A DNA stretch of 27,492 bases from the IMG/VR virus record IMGVR_UViG_3300022074_000296, positions 1 through 27,492 of that record; one strand, written 5' to 3'. Each line of letters begins with the position of its first letter. Position 1 is the first letter of the stretch. The translations under genes were made by a program, and so were the position numbers. This stretch comes from a virus. A model generated the notes under the pieces. The model was given only the letters and a program-made list of their open reading frames with translations, was not told the origin of the DNA and did not search any database. Of the stretch, positions 15,102 through 21,671 are shown in pieces.

Positions 15102-15361
15102 GCCTGACCAAATGGTTCAAGGAAGACTGGGTTGATATCAGCGCACCAAAGAAGGGTGGCGGTTACAAAAAGTGTGGCCGCACCTCTTCAGAGCGTGGCA
15201 AGCGTGGCTATCCCAAGTGTGTGCCAGCCGCAAAGGCAGGGCGCATGAGCAAGTCGCAGGTGCGGTCAGCGGTGCAGCGCAAGCGGTCTAAAAAGCAGGG
15301 CGTGGGTGGCAAGCCGACCAACGTGGCGACCTTTGCAAACAGGCGTAAAGCACGGGCGTAA
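15098..15361 (+). CDS. DUF5872-like small basic protein
   Basis: This 87-residue protein begins MSLTKWFKEDWVDISAPKKGGGYKKCGR, continues SSERGKRGYPKCVPAAKAGRMSKSQVRSAVQRKRSKKQ and ends KPTNVATFANRRKARA. The W...DWVDI.APKKGG...CGR...YPKCVP.AKA..M signature is that of the DUF5872 family, known from phages and giant viruses. The paired cysteines Cys26 and Cys41 could bind metal. It is the last gene of the late block; arm repeats of the attachment region begin four bases after its stop. Confidence 0.82.
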   Translation: MSLTKWFKEDWVDISAPKKGGGYKKCGRTSSERGKRGYPKCVPAAKAGRMSKSQVRSAVQRKRSKKQGVGGKPTNVATFANRRKARA

Positions 15362-15364
15362 TCT

Positions 15365-15381
15365 GGTCACGTTTGGTCACG
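15365..15381 (+). repeat. Paired GGTCACG repeat, left of the attachment core
   Basis: GGTCACG occurs at 15365-15371 and 15375-15381 (10-bp period), 80 bp left of the tRNA core. A similar pair lies on the right side, so these fit integrase arm-type binding sites. Confidence 0.75.
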
Positions 15382-15462
15382 GTTTCTACTTGCCAACGCC
15401 TGCCAGCATGCCCCAAAACACCCCATAAACTCTTAGTTTTTACCTCTGAATACCCATTAAAA

Positions 15463-15511
<49 letters not shown>

Positions 15512-15541
15512 GCTTACAACCCAAGCATAGCTTCAAAAACA

Positions 15542-15577
15542 AGCCCTCGGCCTTAACCGGCTGGGGGCTGTTTTTTT
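15542..15577 (+). terminator. Intrinsic terminator right of the attachment core
   Basis: The stem AGCCCTCGGCC (15542-15552) pairs with GGCTGGGGGCT (15559-15569), allowing G-U pairs, and is followed by a run of seven T. It would stop late transcription after the basic genes and shield the integrase promoter. Confidence 0.85.
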
Positions 15578-15582
15578 GTTTT

Positions 15583-15600
15583 GGTCACGTTTTGGTCACG
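15583..15600 (+). repeat. Paired GGTCACG repeat, right of the attachment core
   Basis: GGTCACG occurs at 15583-15589 and 15594-15600 with an 11-bp period. The pair ends six bases before the -35 box of the integrase promoter, so the bound protein could also control that promoter. Confidence 0.75.
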
Positions 15601-15606
15601 ATTTCA

Positions 15607-15635
15607 TTGACAATAAAAGTCAACATAACTATCTT
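15607..15635 (+). promoter_or_regulatory. Integrase promoter
   Basis: A perfect TTGACA (15607-15612), 17-bp spacer and TATCTT (15630-15635) precede the integrase start by 32 bp. The -35 box is part of an inverted repeat TTGAC...GTCAA (15607-15623), a possible operator. A ribosome site AAGGGG lies at 15655-15660. Confidence 0.72.
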
Positions 15636-15667
15636 TTTAAAACAACAGATGGTTAAGGGGCGGTTCG

Positions 15668-16915
15668 ATGCGTGATTTAAAAGTGCGTTTTAGGCAGTCA
15701 AGGCAGTGTTGGGTCATTAACGCAACTAGGGTGGGTTTGAGTAATACACACGGCGGCTTCCGCACAAAACCTGAAGCAGAGGCAGAGGCAGAAAAACTGA
15801 AAGCGCAGTTTGTTCTTGGCCAAGATGTTGAGGCTCAAGCCAAGCCGAAATTGTTTTCAGTCCGTGACGCGCTCAACGAATACCAAGCCAACCAGGCGTT
15901 GCTTCAAACCAAGTCATATTTTGAGGCACAAAAGTTCAATCTTGGATTGTTGGCCGCTGTCAAATTCAAAGGAGTTGCAGTCGGCAAACATCAAATGGAA
16001 CGGCTGGGCCGAAAGTTAGAGCGTGAAGATTTTAGAACGTGCATTCAATTAGCCATAAAGAATGAAGGTAAAAGCGTTGAGACAATGCAAACCCGCCGCA
16101 AGCATTGGTCAAAGTTTTTCAAGTTTGCGGCGGGCAAAGGATGGATCGACGCCAATCCGATTGAAGACATCCAGTTGCCCAAGCCCAGCAAAAAAGATGT
16201 GCGCGCGCCCAAAGTGCAGCCCGGTTTTATTGCTTGGCTGCAAACTGACGCGCTAGACGCGCACGCTGCCGCTTTCAAAAAAGCCGCAGAAAAAAAGTTC
16301 AAACACGGTCAACGAAATCATCTGACGATCAGTCCAGCAAAGCTGGAATTGATGATCTTGTTGTCGATCACCACTGGCCTGCGTCAGGGTGAGTTGCGTG
16401 CGTTGCGCCGCTGCGATTATTCCCCCAACAGGCAAATCATTTCAATTAGTGGTGGTATAGATCACGGCACACAAACGATTGGCCGCGCCAAGACGGAAGA
16501 GGGGCAGGATCGCGACATTGAGGTGCCGCCAGCAGTCTGTGCAATGCTGGACGATTTGCTTCAGAAAAGCAGGTTTCAAAAGTTTGATGATCTGGTCTTT
16601 CCGTCCACGACAGGCACGCCACTACGCAAAAACGATTTTTGTAATGCGATTAAGCCCATGCGTGCAGCTTGCCCTTATAAGGATGAAGAAACAGGCAAGC
16701 CGCTGCATTTCTTGTGGGCAGACATGCGCCACGCATTTGCCAGCAACATGATCAACCAGCTTGGTGCCAACTGGGTTGATGTGTCGGAATCCATGGGGCA
16801 CACCAATCCAGAGTTCACCAAGCGGCGTTACGGCCATTACATCGAAGATGAAGAAAAAAGCCAGCGCAAACGCGATGCGGCTGGCGCGGTGTTGGTAAAC
16901 AGAAAGGGGCGCTAG
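15668..16915 (+). CDS. int: Tyrosine-family integrase
   Basis: This 415-residue site-specific recombinase integrates the phage at the tRNA-Glu gene. An N-terminal arm-binding region (1-60) is followed by a core-binding helical domain (about 65-165) and the catalytic domain (about 220-400). Visible catalytic residues are Arg239 (TTGLRQGELRAL), Lys275 (GRAKTEEG), Arg354 (ADMRHAFAS), His378 (SMGHTNP) and the nucleophile Tyr388 (KRRYGHY). The box II histidine expected three residues before Arg354 is Ala351, an unusual substitution. The ATG at 15668 has AAGGGG seven bases upstream. The stop codon lies in the loop of a terminator hairpin that also contains the stop of the opposing gene. Confidence 0.95.
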   Translation: MRDLKVRFRQSRQCWVINATRVGLSNTHGGFRTKPEAEAEAEKLKAQFVLGQDVEAQAKPKLFSVRDALNEYQANQALLQTKSYFEAQKFNLGLLAAVKFKGVAVGKHQMERLGRKLEREDFRTCIQLAIKNEGKSVETMQTRRKHWSKFFKFAAGKGWIDANPIEDIQLPKPSKKDVRAPKVQPGFIAWLQTDALDAHAAAFKKAAEKKFKHGQRNHLTISPAKLELMILLSITTGLRQGELRALRRCDYSPNRQIISISGGIDHGTQTIGRAKTEEGQDRDIEVPPAVCAMLDDLLQKSRFQKFDDLVFPSTTGTPLRKNDFCNAIKPMRAACPYKDEETGKPLHFLWADMRHAFASNMINQLGANWVDVSESMGHTNPEFTKRRYGHYIEDEEKSQRKRDAAGAVLVNRKGR

Positions 16916-16924
16916 TGCGCCCCT
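16905..16924. terminator. Shared terminator hairpin with both stop codons in the loop
   Basis: A perfect 8-bp stem AGGGGCGC (16905-16912) pairs with GCGCCCCT (16917-16924) around TAGT. The loop holds the integrase TAG (16913-16915), and the opposite-strand TAG of the 52-residue gene lies at 16912-16914. The T-rich tract (TTTCTGTTT) follows on the minus strand, so it mainly ends the leftward operon. Confidence 0.8.
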
Positions 16925-17070
16925 CTCACAACGTCCCAGATTCTTTGCACCCAGTTTCTGGGCGGCGGCTCAATGCTCGCCGCTTGGAGTTTAGCTGCCC
17001 ATATGCGTTTCATGACCTTACTCTGCGCGGCACGCTTTTCAGGCGTCCATGCTGCTTTGTGTTTGTTCAT
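16912..17070 (-). CDS. Small basic protein at the end of the lysogeny operon (52 residues)
   Basis: The minus-strand ATG at 17068-17070 is preceded by AGGTGGG. The protein is MNKHKAAWTPEKRAAQSKVM followed by KRIWAAKLQAASIEPPPRNW and VQRIWDVVRGAH. The WTPEKRAAQS..MK..WA.K pattern is common in small phage proteins that resemble NUMOD/HTH-like basic peptides, so nucleic-acid binding is possible. It overlaps the excisionase-like gene by 32 bases and the integrase stop by three bases. It is the last gene of the leftward operon and convergent with integrase. Confidence 0.75.
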   Translation of the reverse strand: MNKHKAAWTPEKRAAQSKVMKRIWAAKLQAASIEPPPRNWVQRIWDVVRGAH

Positions 17071-17251
17071 CAATCCCACCTAATTTCACAATTTCGGCAC
17101 GCGGTATGAACCACCGTGAACCATCTTGAATGGCCTTGATCTGGCCGTCTTGTATCCAGCGCCTGACGCGCTTGCGACTAGCCTCGCTATAGCCTTCACC
17201 AAACAGGGCGTCACACGCTTCCCTGACCGTCAGTAGAGCGTTAGTAGCCAT
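17039..17251 (-). CDS. Excisionase-like DNA-binding protein (HTH_17/MerR-type)
   Basis: This 70-residue protein starts at ATG 17249-17251. It has a winged-helix pattern: LLTVREACDALFGEGYSEASRKRVRRWIQDGQIKAIQDGSRWFIPRAEIVKL. The central R-R-W-I-x-x-G-x-I-x-A...G-x-R-W-x-I-P-x-x-E is typical of HTH_17 excisionase and small recombination-directionality factors. It lies close to integrase and the attachment site, so controlling excision is likely; a transcription regulator role is the alternative. An extended start upstream would add a His-rich stretch that belongs to the neighbouring gene read in another frame. Confidence 0.72.
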   Translation of the reverse strand: MATNALLTVREACDALFGEGYSEASRKRVRRWIQDGQIKAIQDGSRWFIPRAEIVKLGGIDEQTQSSMDA

Positions 17252-17609
17252 TCTTTGCAGCCTCATAACCAGGTGGTGGTGGCGGTGCATCAGGCACGCT
17301 TGTATGGGGCGGTGGTGGTGGTGGCGGTGCATGAGCCGGTGCCGGTGCTGGTGCTTGCTGCGCTGGTGCGCCGTCATTGAGCCACAGGCGTGACCGGCAG
17401 ACCCGGTGGTAGGTGTCCCCCACCTTGACCTGTAGTTCCAGCCCAGGCTGCTGCTTATAGTCTTCTTTGTTGGCCTGATAGTAGGCATCCAGACGGGCCT
17501 TCAAGTCTGGGTCAGTGATATTAAACCAAAAGCTGATGCTAAAATTGTCGTCAATCTCGACGCCTCGCACCAACTGAACCTTGCCAGCCTTGTATTCAGG
17601 TTGTGCCAT
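17241..17609 (-). CDS. Hypothetical protein with Pro-rich tail, next to ERF
   Basis: This is a 122-residue protein from ATG 17607-17609. The N-terminal domain (about 1-82) is compact and beta-rich: MAQPEYKAGKVQLVRG, FSISFWFNITDPDLKARLDAYYQANKEDYKQQPGLELQVKVGDTYHRVCRSRLWLND. The tail from residue 83 is a disordered Ala/Pro run (APAQQAPAPAPAHAPPPPPPPHTS). A small folded domain plus flexible tail beside an annealing protein recalls a single-strand-binding accessory factor, but no OB-fold signature is certain. The start overlaps the ERF gene end by 14 bases. Confidence 0.65.
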   Translation of the reverse strand: MAQPEYKAGKVQLVRGVEIDDNFSISFWFNITDPDLKARLDAYYQANKEDYKQQPGLELQVKVGDTYHRVCRSRLWLNDGAPAQQAPAPAPAHAPPPPPPPHTSVPDAPPPPPGYEAAKNGY

Positions 17610-18192
17610 TTTCGATGTCCTTTTCCTGTTTTTTCCAGAACGCATAAAAGCGGTTGTAGTCGTTGGCATTAGCCTTGTGCATGTCAGTCAGCACAGGGTT
17701 CATCTCACCGATCCACGCATTTAGGCCGGTAAGTGATTTGAATGTTTTGATTTTGGTTTCGAGGGCTTCCAGGTCGTAAGACTTTTTGGGCGGGTCTTTC
17801 AACCCACCGTTCACCTGTCCGTCGTCATCGTCGTCAAATTCAACCTCTTGGATGCCAGCCGCCAGGCCCAGCGCTGCCATTAAGGCGTAACGCCGTGCGT
17901 AACTGATGGCCGATCCAAGTTTCTGATTGTTGGTCATGTCATCGACAGCGATAGGGTAACGCCCGATTTTTTCGTCACCGCTGGTGTGCATGATGTACGT
18001 TTTAAGGTGCATCCCTATGCCGTCTTCATAATCCACCAACTGGCTGAACGACAGGCCGTGTTGTGCCGCCTCTTTCACCTTGGTCATCACAGAGCCAACA
18101 CTAGCGTATTGTGATCTGTTGCTGGTCTTGTCCAATTCAAGCCCCGTCTGTGCGGCCTGAAACGTCGCCAGCGCTTTCGCCAACTCACTCAT
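17596..18192 (-). CDS. erf: ERF-family single-strand annealing recombinase
   Basis: This 198-residue protein anneals complementary single strands during phage recombination and genome circularisation. The family signature is clear: GSAISYARRYALMAALGL at about residues 93-110, preceded by NRSQYASVGSVMTKVKEAAQHGLSFSQLVDYEDG. An acidic linker (EFDDDDDG) separates it from a helical C-terminal part. The PD-(D/E)XK exonuclease is encoded upstream in the same leftward operon, giving a complete exonuclease plus annealase pair. The ATG at 18190-18192 directly abuts the stop of the DGQHR gene. Confidence 0.9.
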   Translation of the reverse strand: MSELAKALATFQAAQTGLELDKTSNRSQYASVGSVMTKVKEAAQHGLSFSQLVDYEDGIGMHLKTYIMHTSGDEKIGRYPIAVDDMTNNQKLGSAISYARRYALMAALGLAAGIQEVEFDDDDDGQVNGGLKDPPKKSYDLEALETKIKTFKSLTGLNAWIGEMNPVLTDMHKANANDYNRFYAFWKKQEKDIENGTT

Positions 18193-19062
18193 TTAGAACG
18201 CCACCATTTTGTCATTCATGCTGACGGTGATGTCAGCTTTGGTAGACGCCTTGTTGACCTTAAAATTGTAAAACGCACGGCTTAACAGCACGCTGTAGTG
18301 ATGCGCTGTAAGATGGAATGCAGCATCTATCCGCATGCGGTTTACGTTTTCTAAAAGGTATGGGACCGGCGCACGGGCCTTTGTGCCAATGCCTTTGCAC
18401 ATATGATCCAAAAACTGGGTGATTTGCTCCCGCTGACCCTTTTGCACGGCAACGTAAAAAAACGCCCCAATAATGCCAACACGCCATTTTGTCGTTGTGT
18501 ATAATTTACGGCCGACTGCAACAGATTCCTGCAACAGTGCGTGATCAATTTCCGAATTATACTTTTCTTTGATCCAATCGTTTGACACACCGGCATTTGG
18601 TGATCTGGAATGCCCGTGTTCGTAAGAAATGATCATTTTGATGGTGGTTGATGCGTCTTTTGCATTTGGCACGCCCATCATTGCCAGCGTGTCAGAGCCG
18701 TTGCGTAATTTGCCGATATCTATGTGCTGGAATGTTTCTGGGTCAATGCCAAACACCAAATGGGTTGCAAACGCTGTGTTTGCTCTGACGCAAGCCTCTA
18801 ACCTGTGCTGGCCATCTTTTAGCAGGCCGTCTGACCCAAACTTGATTGTTTCACCATTCAGGGTCCAGTTTTTTTTCACCATGTCTTTTGAATAATCGAC
18901 CACCTTACGAGAAGTAATTGGCCGATTTTTCTTGTTGGTTTCACCCAAAGTGAACTTGGCCATTTCTGGAGTGATCTTGTGAATCACACTGCCTTTCGGC
19001 GGGTGCAAAATGTGGTTCCGGAAACTCGTTTCGGTCAAATTTTCAATTGCGGCTGTAGCCAT
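18193..19062 (-). CDS. DGQHR / ParB-like domain protein
   Basis: This 289-residue protein starts at ATG 19060-19062, with AGGGAG six bases before it; a 14-residue upstream extension is possible but lacks a good ribosome site. The core motif is TSRKVVDYSKDMVKKNWTLNGETIKFGSDGLLKDGQHRLEACVRANT, where LLKDGQHRLEA is the hallmark of the ParB/sulfiredoxin-like DGQHR family, followed by VFGIDPETFQHIDIGKLR. Phage members are widespread but their job is unknown. In this recombination operon a DNA-associated role is the simplest guess. Confidence 0.75.
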   Translation of the reverse strand: MATAAIENLTETSFRNHILHPPKGSVIHKITPEMAKFTLGETNKKNRPITSRKVVDYSKDMVKKNWTLNGETIKFGSDGLLKDGQHRLEACVRANTAFATHLVFGIDPETFQHIDIGKLRNGSDTLAMMGVPNAKDASTTIKMIISYEHGHSRSPNAGVSNDWIKEKYNSEIDHALLQESVAVGRKLYTTTKWRVGIIGAFFYVAVQKGQREQITQFLDHMCKGIGTKARAPVPYLLENVNRMRIDAAFHLTAHHYSVLLSRAFYNFKVNKASTKADITVSMNDKMVAF

Positions 19063-19399
19063 CAGTATCTCCCTCGACTGATCTAGTGTTGAATAGCCCG
19101 TCATGGGCCGGGTTGTTTTTCATCCACAGCCGCGCATAGTACGGCTTGTGATGATCGTTAATCTTGAGCGCTTCACCATCTGGCCTAGCGTCAATGATGT
19201 TGATTGTGGTTTCCCAGCGGATGCGTTCCATAATCATTTGTGAGCCAACGCGCTTGTGGCCCTTGGCAATCGCCTCACGGGTGAAGCGATCCCAAAGCTG
19301 GTAGACCATCGGGTTGGCCTGATGAAACGATAGAAACCGTGCTTCACGCTCGTTACGCGGTGCCTGCATGGCCTCAAACAGCGTGGGCTGGGCGTTCAT
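19043..19399 (-). CDS. Conserved hypothetical phage protein
   Basis: This 118-residue protein begins MNAQPTLFEAMQAPRNEREA. It contains LWDRFTREAIAKGHKRVGSQMIMERIRWETTINI and LKINDHHKPYYARLWMKNNPAHDGLFNTR. The LNDHHxPYYARLWMxxNPxHxGFFxTR pattern is known to me from many phage and prophage recombination regions and has no assigned function. The protein is soluble and basic. The start overlaps the upstream stop (ATGA) and the end overlaps the DGQHR gene by 20 bases. Confidence 0.75.
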   Translation of the reverse strand: MNAQPTLFEAMQAPRNEREARFLSFHQANPMVYQLWDRFTREAIAKGHKRVGSQMIMERIRWETTINIIDARPDGEALKINDHHKPYYARLWMKNNPAHDGLFNTRSVEGDTDGYSRN

Positions 19400-19563
19400 G
19401 TCATCACCAGGTCAAGCAGCACGATGAAGCACCACAGGCTGAAGACAGCAAATAATGAGCCGATGACGATGCCGCACACGCGCAAGGCTTCACGCCATGC
19501 ACTGTAGGGCCGCAGTGGTCGGCCTGCTTCATCAACGTGAAGCCACAACAGGTTTCGTCTCAT
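19396..19563 (-). CDS. Small single-pass membrane protein
   Basis: The ATG at 19561-19563 overlaps the exonuclease stop (ATGA), giving a 55-residue protein: MRRNLLWLHVDEAGRPLRPY then SAWREALRV and a hydrophobic helix at about residues 30-53 (CGIVIGSLFAVFSLWCFIVLLDL). It probably sits in the inner membrane with a short cytoplasmic N-terminus. Small membrane proteins in lysogeny operons may act in superinfection exclusion, but nothing in the sequence proves that. A start four codons upstream is possible. Confidence 0.6.
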   Translation of the reverse strand: MRRNLLWLHVDEAGRPLRPYSAWREALRVCGIVIGSLFAVFSLWCFIVLLDLVMT

Positions 19564-20480
19564 TTGAACCCCCATAGTTTTTTTGCCTCTGTCAGAACCT
19601 CTGGGCGCATATCCCACGCCCACATATGTGCGAAATCTGGTTCAATCAGGCGCAGCATTTGCTCCACCGAATCGGCAGATTTCAGGATGTTTTCGCGGAT
19701 CGCGCACTTGGCTGTGATGTGATTGAGGGCAGCTTGCAGCCCCTCATTGGTCAGCCTGTCGCTGTTGTCAGCGTTGAAGACGCGGAAATCTTTGGCATTG
19801 GCATACACGATGGTCTGCATCAGGCCGGTGCCAGCCCAGTAGCCTGCGACCTGGCTTGTATGTGACCAGTCGGGCTGTGTGGGCAGGCTGGCAGCACGCT
19901 TGCCAGACTTGGTGTTTGCAGCAGCGCTAGACCATTTTGTTTTGAGTTCAATGCGGCGCGAAAAGTCAGGGAATCCTGAGTAGGGCAGTTCCAAACCGGA
20001 CAAGTTGGTGAAGATTTCAGATTCACCGTCAATGCGGTTGAGGCCATACAGGGCGTGCGCTTCTTTGACGCCTTCAATTGCGTTGGTCAGCACATCGGCA
20101 AACTCTGCGCGGTTGACCGCCAGCTTGCGCTCGTCCTTGCCATCATCCCAGGTGCGCGGCTGGTATTCATCCAGGCGGCTCATACCCTGCCGGATCACAG
20201 CCTCAATGGTGTGGCCGTCAATCAGGTGAAGGTTGGCGCAGTCCTGTACGACACGCCCTGCCAGCATGTTGGCATTGTCATCTTTATATAGGTTAACAGT
20301 AGCTTTGGCGGCGTCTGTGTCGCCGACTTTATCGCCTTTTATGACCGCCCAGGCTTGGGACACCTTGGGACGGATCACGCACTTTTCAAATAATGTCCGG
20401 CAGATTGGACGCGATGCCGGATTGCTGTGGTGGAAATAGTGCTTGTCAGCAGCCCATTTGATGGACGGTGGTAGCGACAT
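19560..20480 (-). CDS. PD-(D/E)XK exonuclease (RecE/YqaJ-like)
   Basis: This 306-residue protein is the likely 5'-3' exonuclease partner of ERF. The nuclease motif is clear: GFPDFSRRIELKTKW with Asp172, Glu178 and Lys180, followed by Gln210 and Tyr214 in SQVAGYWA, as in RecE- and lambda-exonuclease-type nucleases. The N-terminal half has a conserved-looking WAADKHYFHHSNPASRP and the region around residue 74-100 (LAGRVVQDCANLHLIDG). It starts 7 bases after a GAGG site and is separated from the repressor by an AT-rich promoter region. The stop overlaps the next gene. Confidence 0.85.
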   Translation of the reverse strand: MSLPPSIKWAADKHYFHHSNPASRPICRTLFEKCVIRPKVSQAWAVIKGDKVGDTDAAKATVNLYKDDNANMLAGRVVQDCANLHLIDGHTIEAVIRQGMSRLDEYQPRTWDDGKDERKLAVNRAEFADVLTNAIEGVKEAHALYGLNRIDGESEIFTNLSGLELPYSGFPDFSRRIELKTKWSSAAANTKSGKRAASLPTQPDWSHTSQVAGYWAGTGLMQTIVYANAKDFRVFNADNSDRLTNEGLQAALNHITAKCAIRENILKSADSVEQMLRLIEPDFAHMWAWDMRPEVLTEAKKLWGFK

Positions 20481-20513
20481 AAAAAAACCTCAACAGAAAT
20501 AGCTTCCTGCCAA

Positions 20514-20542
20514 GGTTTAAGTCCTTTTACTTATTCCGTCAA
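20514..20542 (-). promoter_or_regulatory. Leftward promoter before the exonuclease operon
   Basis: On the minus strand TTGACG (20537-20542), a 17-bp spacer and TAAACC (20514-20519) precede the exonuclease start. The -10 is weak. The direct repeat TTACTTATT at 20527-20535 (inside the promoter) and 20570-20578 could be a regulator site. The region is strikingly AT-rich. Confidence 0.5.
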
Positions 20543-20569
20543 TATACTTTTTTTATTTAGTACTTAAAA

Positions 20570-21355
20570 TTACTTATTAGAACCCAACATTTTATTACGA
20601 TAGCTCGTCACATCATAGTCAACCCACTGCATTTCGCGCAGTTCTGGGCGTATTATCATTGTGACAATCGGACAGCCCCATTCGAGTTCAAGGTTTGTGT
20701 ACGTGCCGAAATTGTTGCTTTCAAGTGAATATCGGTTTCTTCCAGTTTGATAAACGACACCGTAAAGCAAATGTTGGTTTGTTGTTTTCACGATGCTGTA
20801 GTGGCCAAGACATTCCTTGTCCACCACCCCGCGTTGCATCGGATCAATGTTGACGATATCAAGGTTGCCGTTCATCCAAGCTGATGGATGGTCAAGATCA
20901 TCTGTCATGTTCCAGTACACGCACATGGTGTCGTGCAAATAGTAGTCGTGCATATATATTGCTTTGTTTTGATAGGGTGACATGCGCTCCATATGACCAC
21001 CTGAATGACCCATCACTAATGTTGGATTTTTTCCATTGTTTGAGTTGATTAGGTGCGGTGCAATCTTTTTTGCTTTTTCACCACACTCTTCGTCCCACGG
21101 GAAAACGCAGGCCAGCACTGGGATGGGTGGGCTGGCAAAAAATATCTGTTGCGGTGTGCAGTTGAGGATTTTTGCATACTCTTCAGCGTCGCCAAGCGAT
21201 ATGCCAATATCGCCAGATTTATGGCGTGACAAGGTGGCAGGCTGGATGCCTTTAAGTTCGGCAACCATGTTATTTTTTAGGCCGCTGCGCCTAATCATCT
21301 TGTCCAAATTGTTTGGTGCCACTGGCCCAACGTCCTTCACTGAATAACCATTCAT
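20570..21355 (-). CDS. CI-like lysogeny repressor
   Basis: This 261-residue protein has an N-terminal helix-turn-helix (NNLDKMIRRSGLKNNMVAELKGIQPATLSRHKSGDIGISLGDAEEYAKILNCTPQQI, about 16-71) of the Cro/CI type. A larger C-terminal domain follows that resembles S24 peptidase-like repressor cores in length and beta content, with no clearly visible Ser/Lys pair; whether it self-cleaves cannot be told. It is transcribed away from the small Cro-like gene across a 106-bp region with an operator-like palindrome, so it is the switch repressor. A ribosome site AAGGTG precedes the ATG at 21353-21355. Confidence 0.85.
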   Translation of the reverse strand: MNGYSVKDVGPVAPNNLDKMIRRSGLKNNMVAELKGIQPATLSRHKSGDIGISLGDAEEYAKILNCTPQQIFFASPPIPVLACVFPWDEECGEKAKKIAPHLINSNNGKNPTLVMGHSGGHMERMSPYQNKAIYMHDYYLHDTMCVYWNMTDDLDHPSAWMNGNLDIVNIDPMQRGVVDKECLGHYSIVKTTNQHLLYGVVYQTGRNRYSLESNNFGTYTNLELEWGCPIVTMIIRPELREMQWVDYDVTSYRNKMLGSNK

Positions 21356-21390
21356 GATATCACCTTGTCGCTTTCAGTCAAACCTTTGAT

Positions 21391-21430
21391 ATAGGTAAGC
21401 CTATTGTCTTAATTGGTCAAGTCATATAAC
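21391..21430. promoter_or_regulatory. Divergent repressor/Cro switch region with operator
   Basis: The palindrome ATAGGTAAGCCTAT (21391-21404) lies over the -10 (21392-21397, TACCTA on the minus strand) of a leftward promoter whose -35 is TTGACC (minus strand, 21415-21420), spacer 17. It also touches the -35 TTGTCT (21404-21409) of a rightward promoter with TATAAC at 21425-21430 (spacer 15). One protein bound here could block both. Promoter calls are by eye. Confidence 0.55.
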
Positions 21431-21461
21431 TTCAGTACGAATATTTGGTACGGGTGACGTG

Positions 21462-21671
21462 ATGCAATTAAACGAATATCGACAAAGTAAGGGCTGGTCT
21501 TACAGCGAGTTGGCAAGGCTTGTAGGCGCTGCACACGCGACTGTGGTGCGCCGCTGGTGCCTGCCGGTTGGCCATGAACAGCGCTTGATACCTAAGGCCA
21601 GCAACATGCGTAAAATCGTGCAGCTAAGTGCTGGCGAAGTAACGCCCAACGACTTCTATCAAGATGACTGA
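21462..21671 (+). CDS. Cro-like small HTH protein
   Basis: This 69-residue protein takes the ATG at 21462; a GTG one codon upstream is possible. A helix-turn-helix spans residues 13-33 (SYSELARLVGAAHATVVRRW), followed by RLIPKASNMRKIVQLSAGEVTPNDFY, the usual end of phage Cro/CI N-terminal domains. It is the first gene rightward of the divergent switch region, in the position of Cro. Its end overlaps the VRR-NUC gene by eight bases, so it heads the early operon. Confidence 0.82.
   Translation: MQLNEYRQSKGWSYSELARLVGAAHATVVRRWCLPVGHEQRLIPKASNMRKIVQLSAGEVTPNDFYQDD

Noticed and set aside
17252-17488. His-rich N-terminal extension of the excisionase-like gene
   Set aside because: It is the Pro-rich tail of the neighbouring gene read in another frame; the shorter start gives a normal HTH_17-sized protein.
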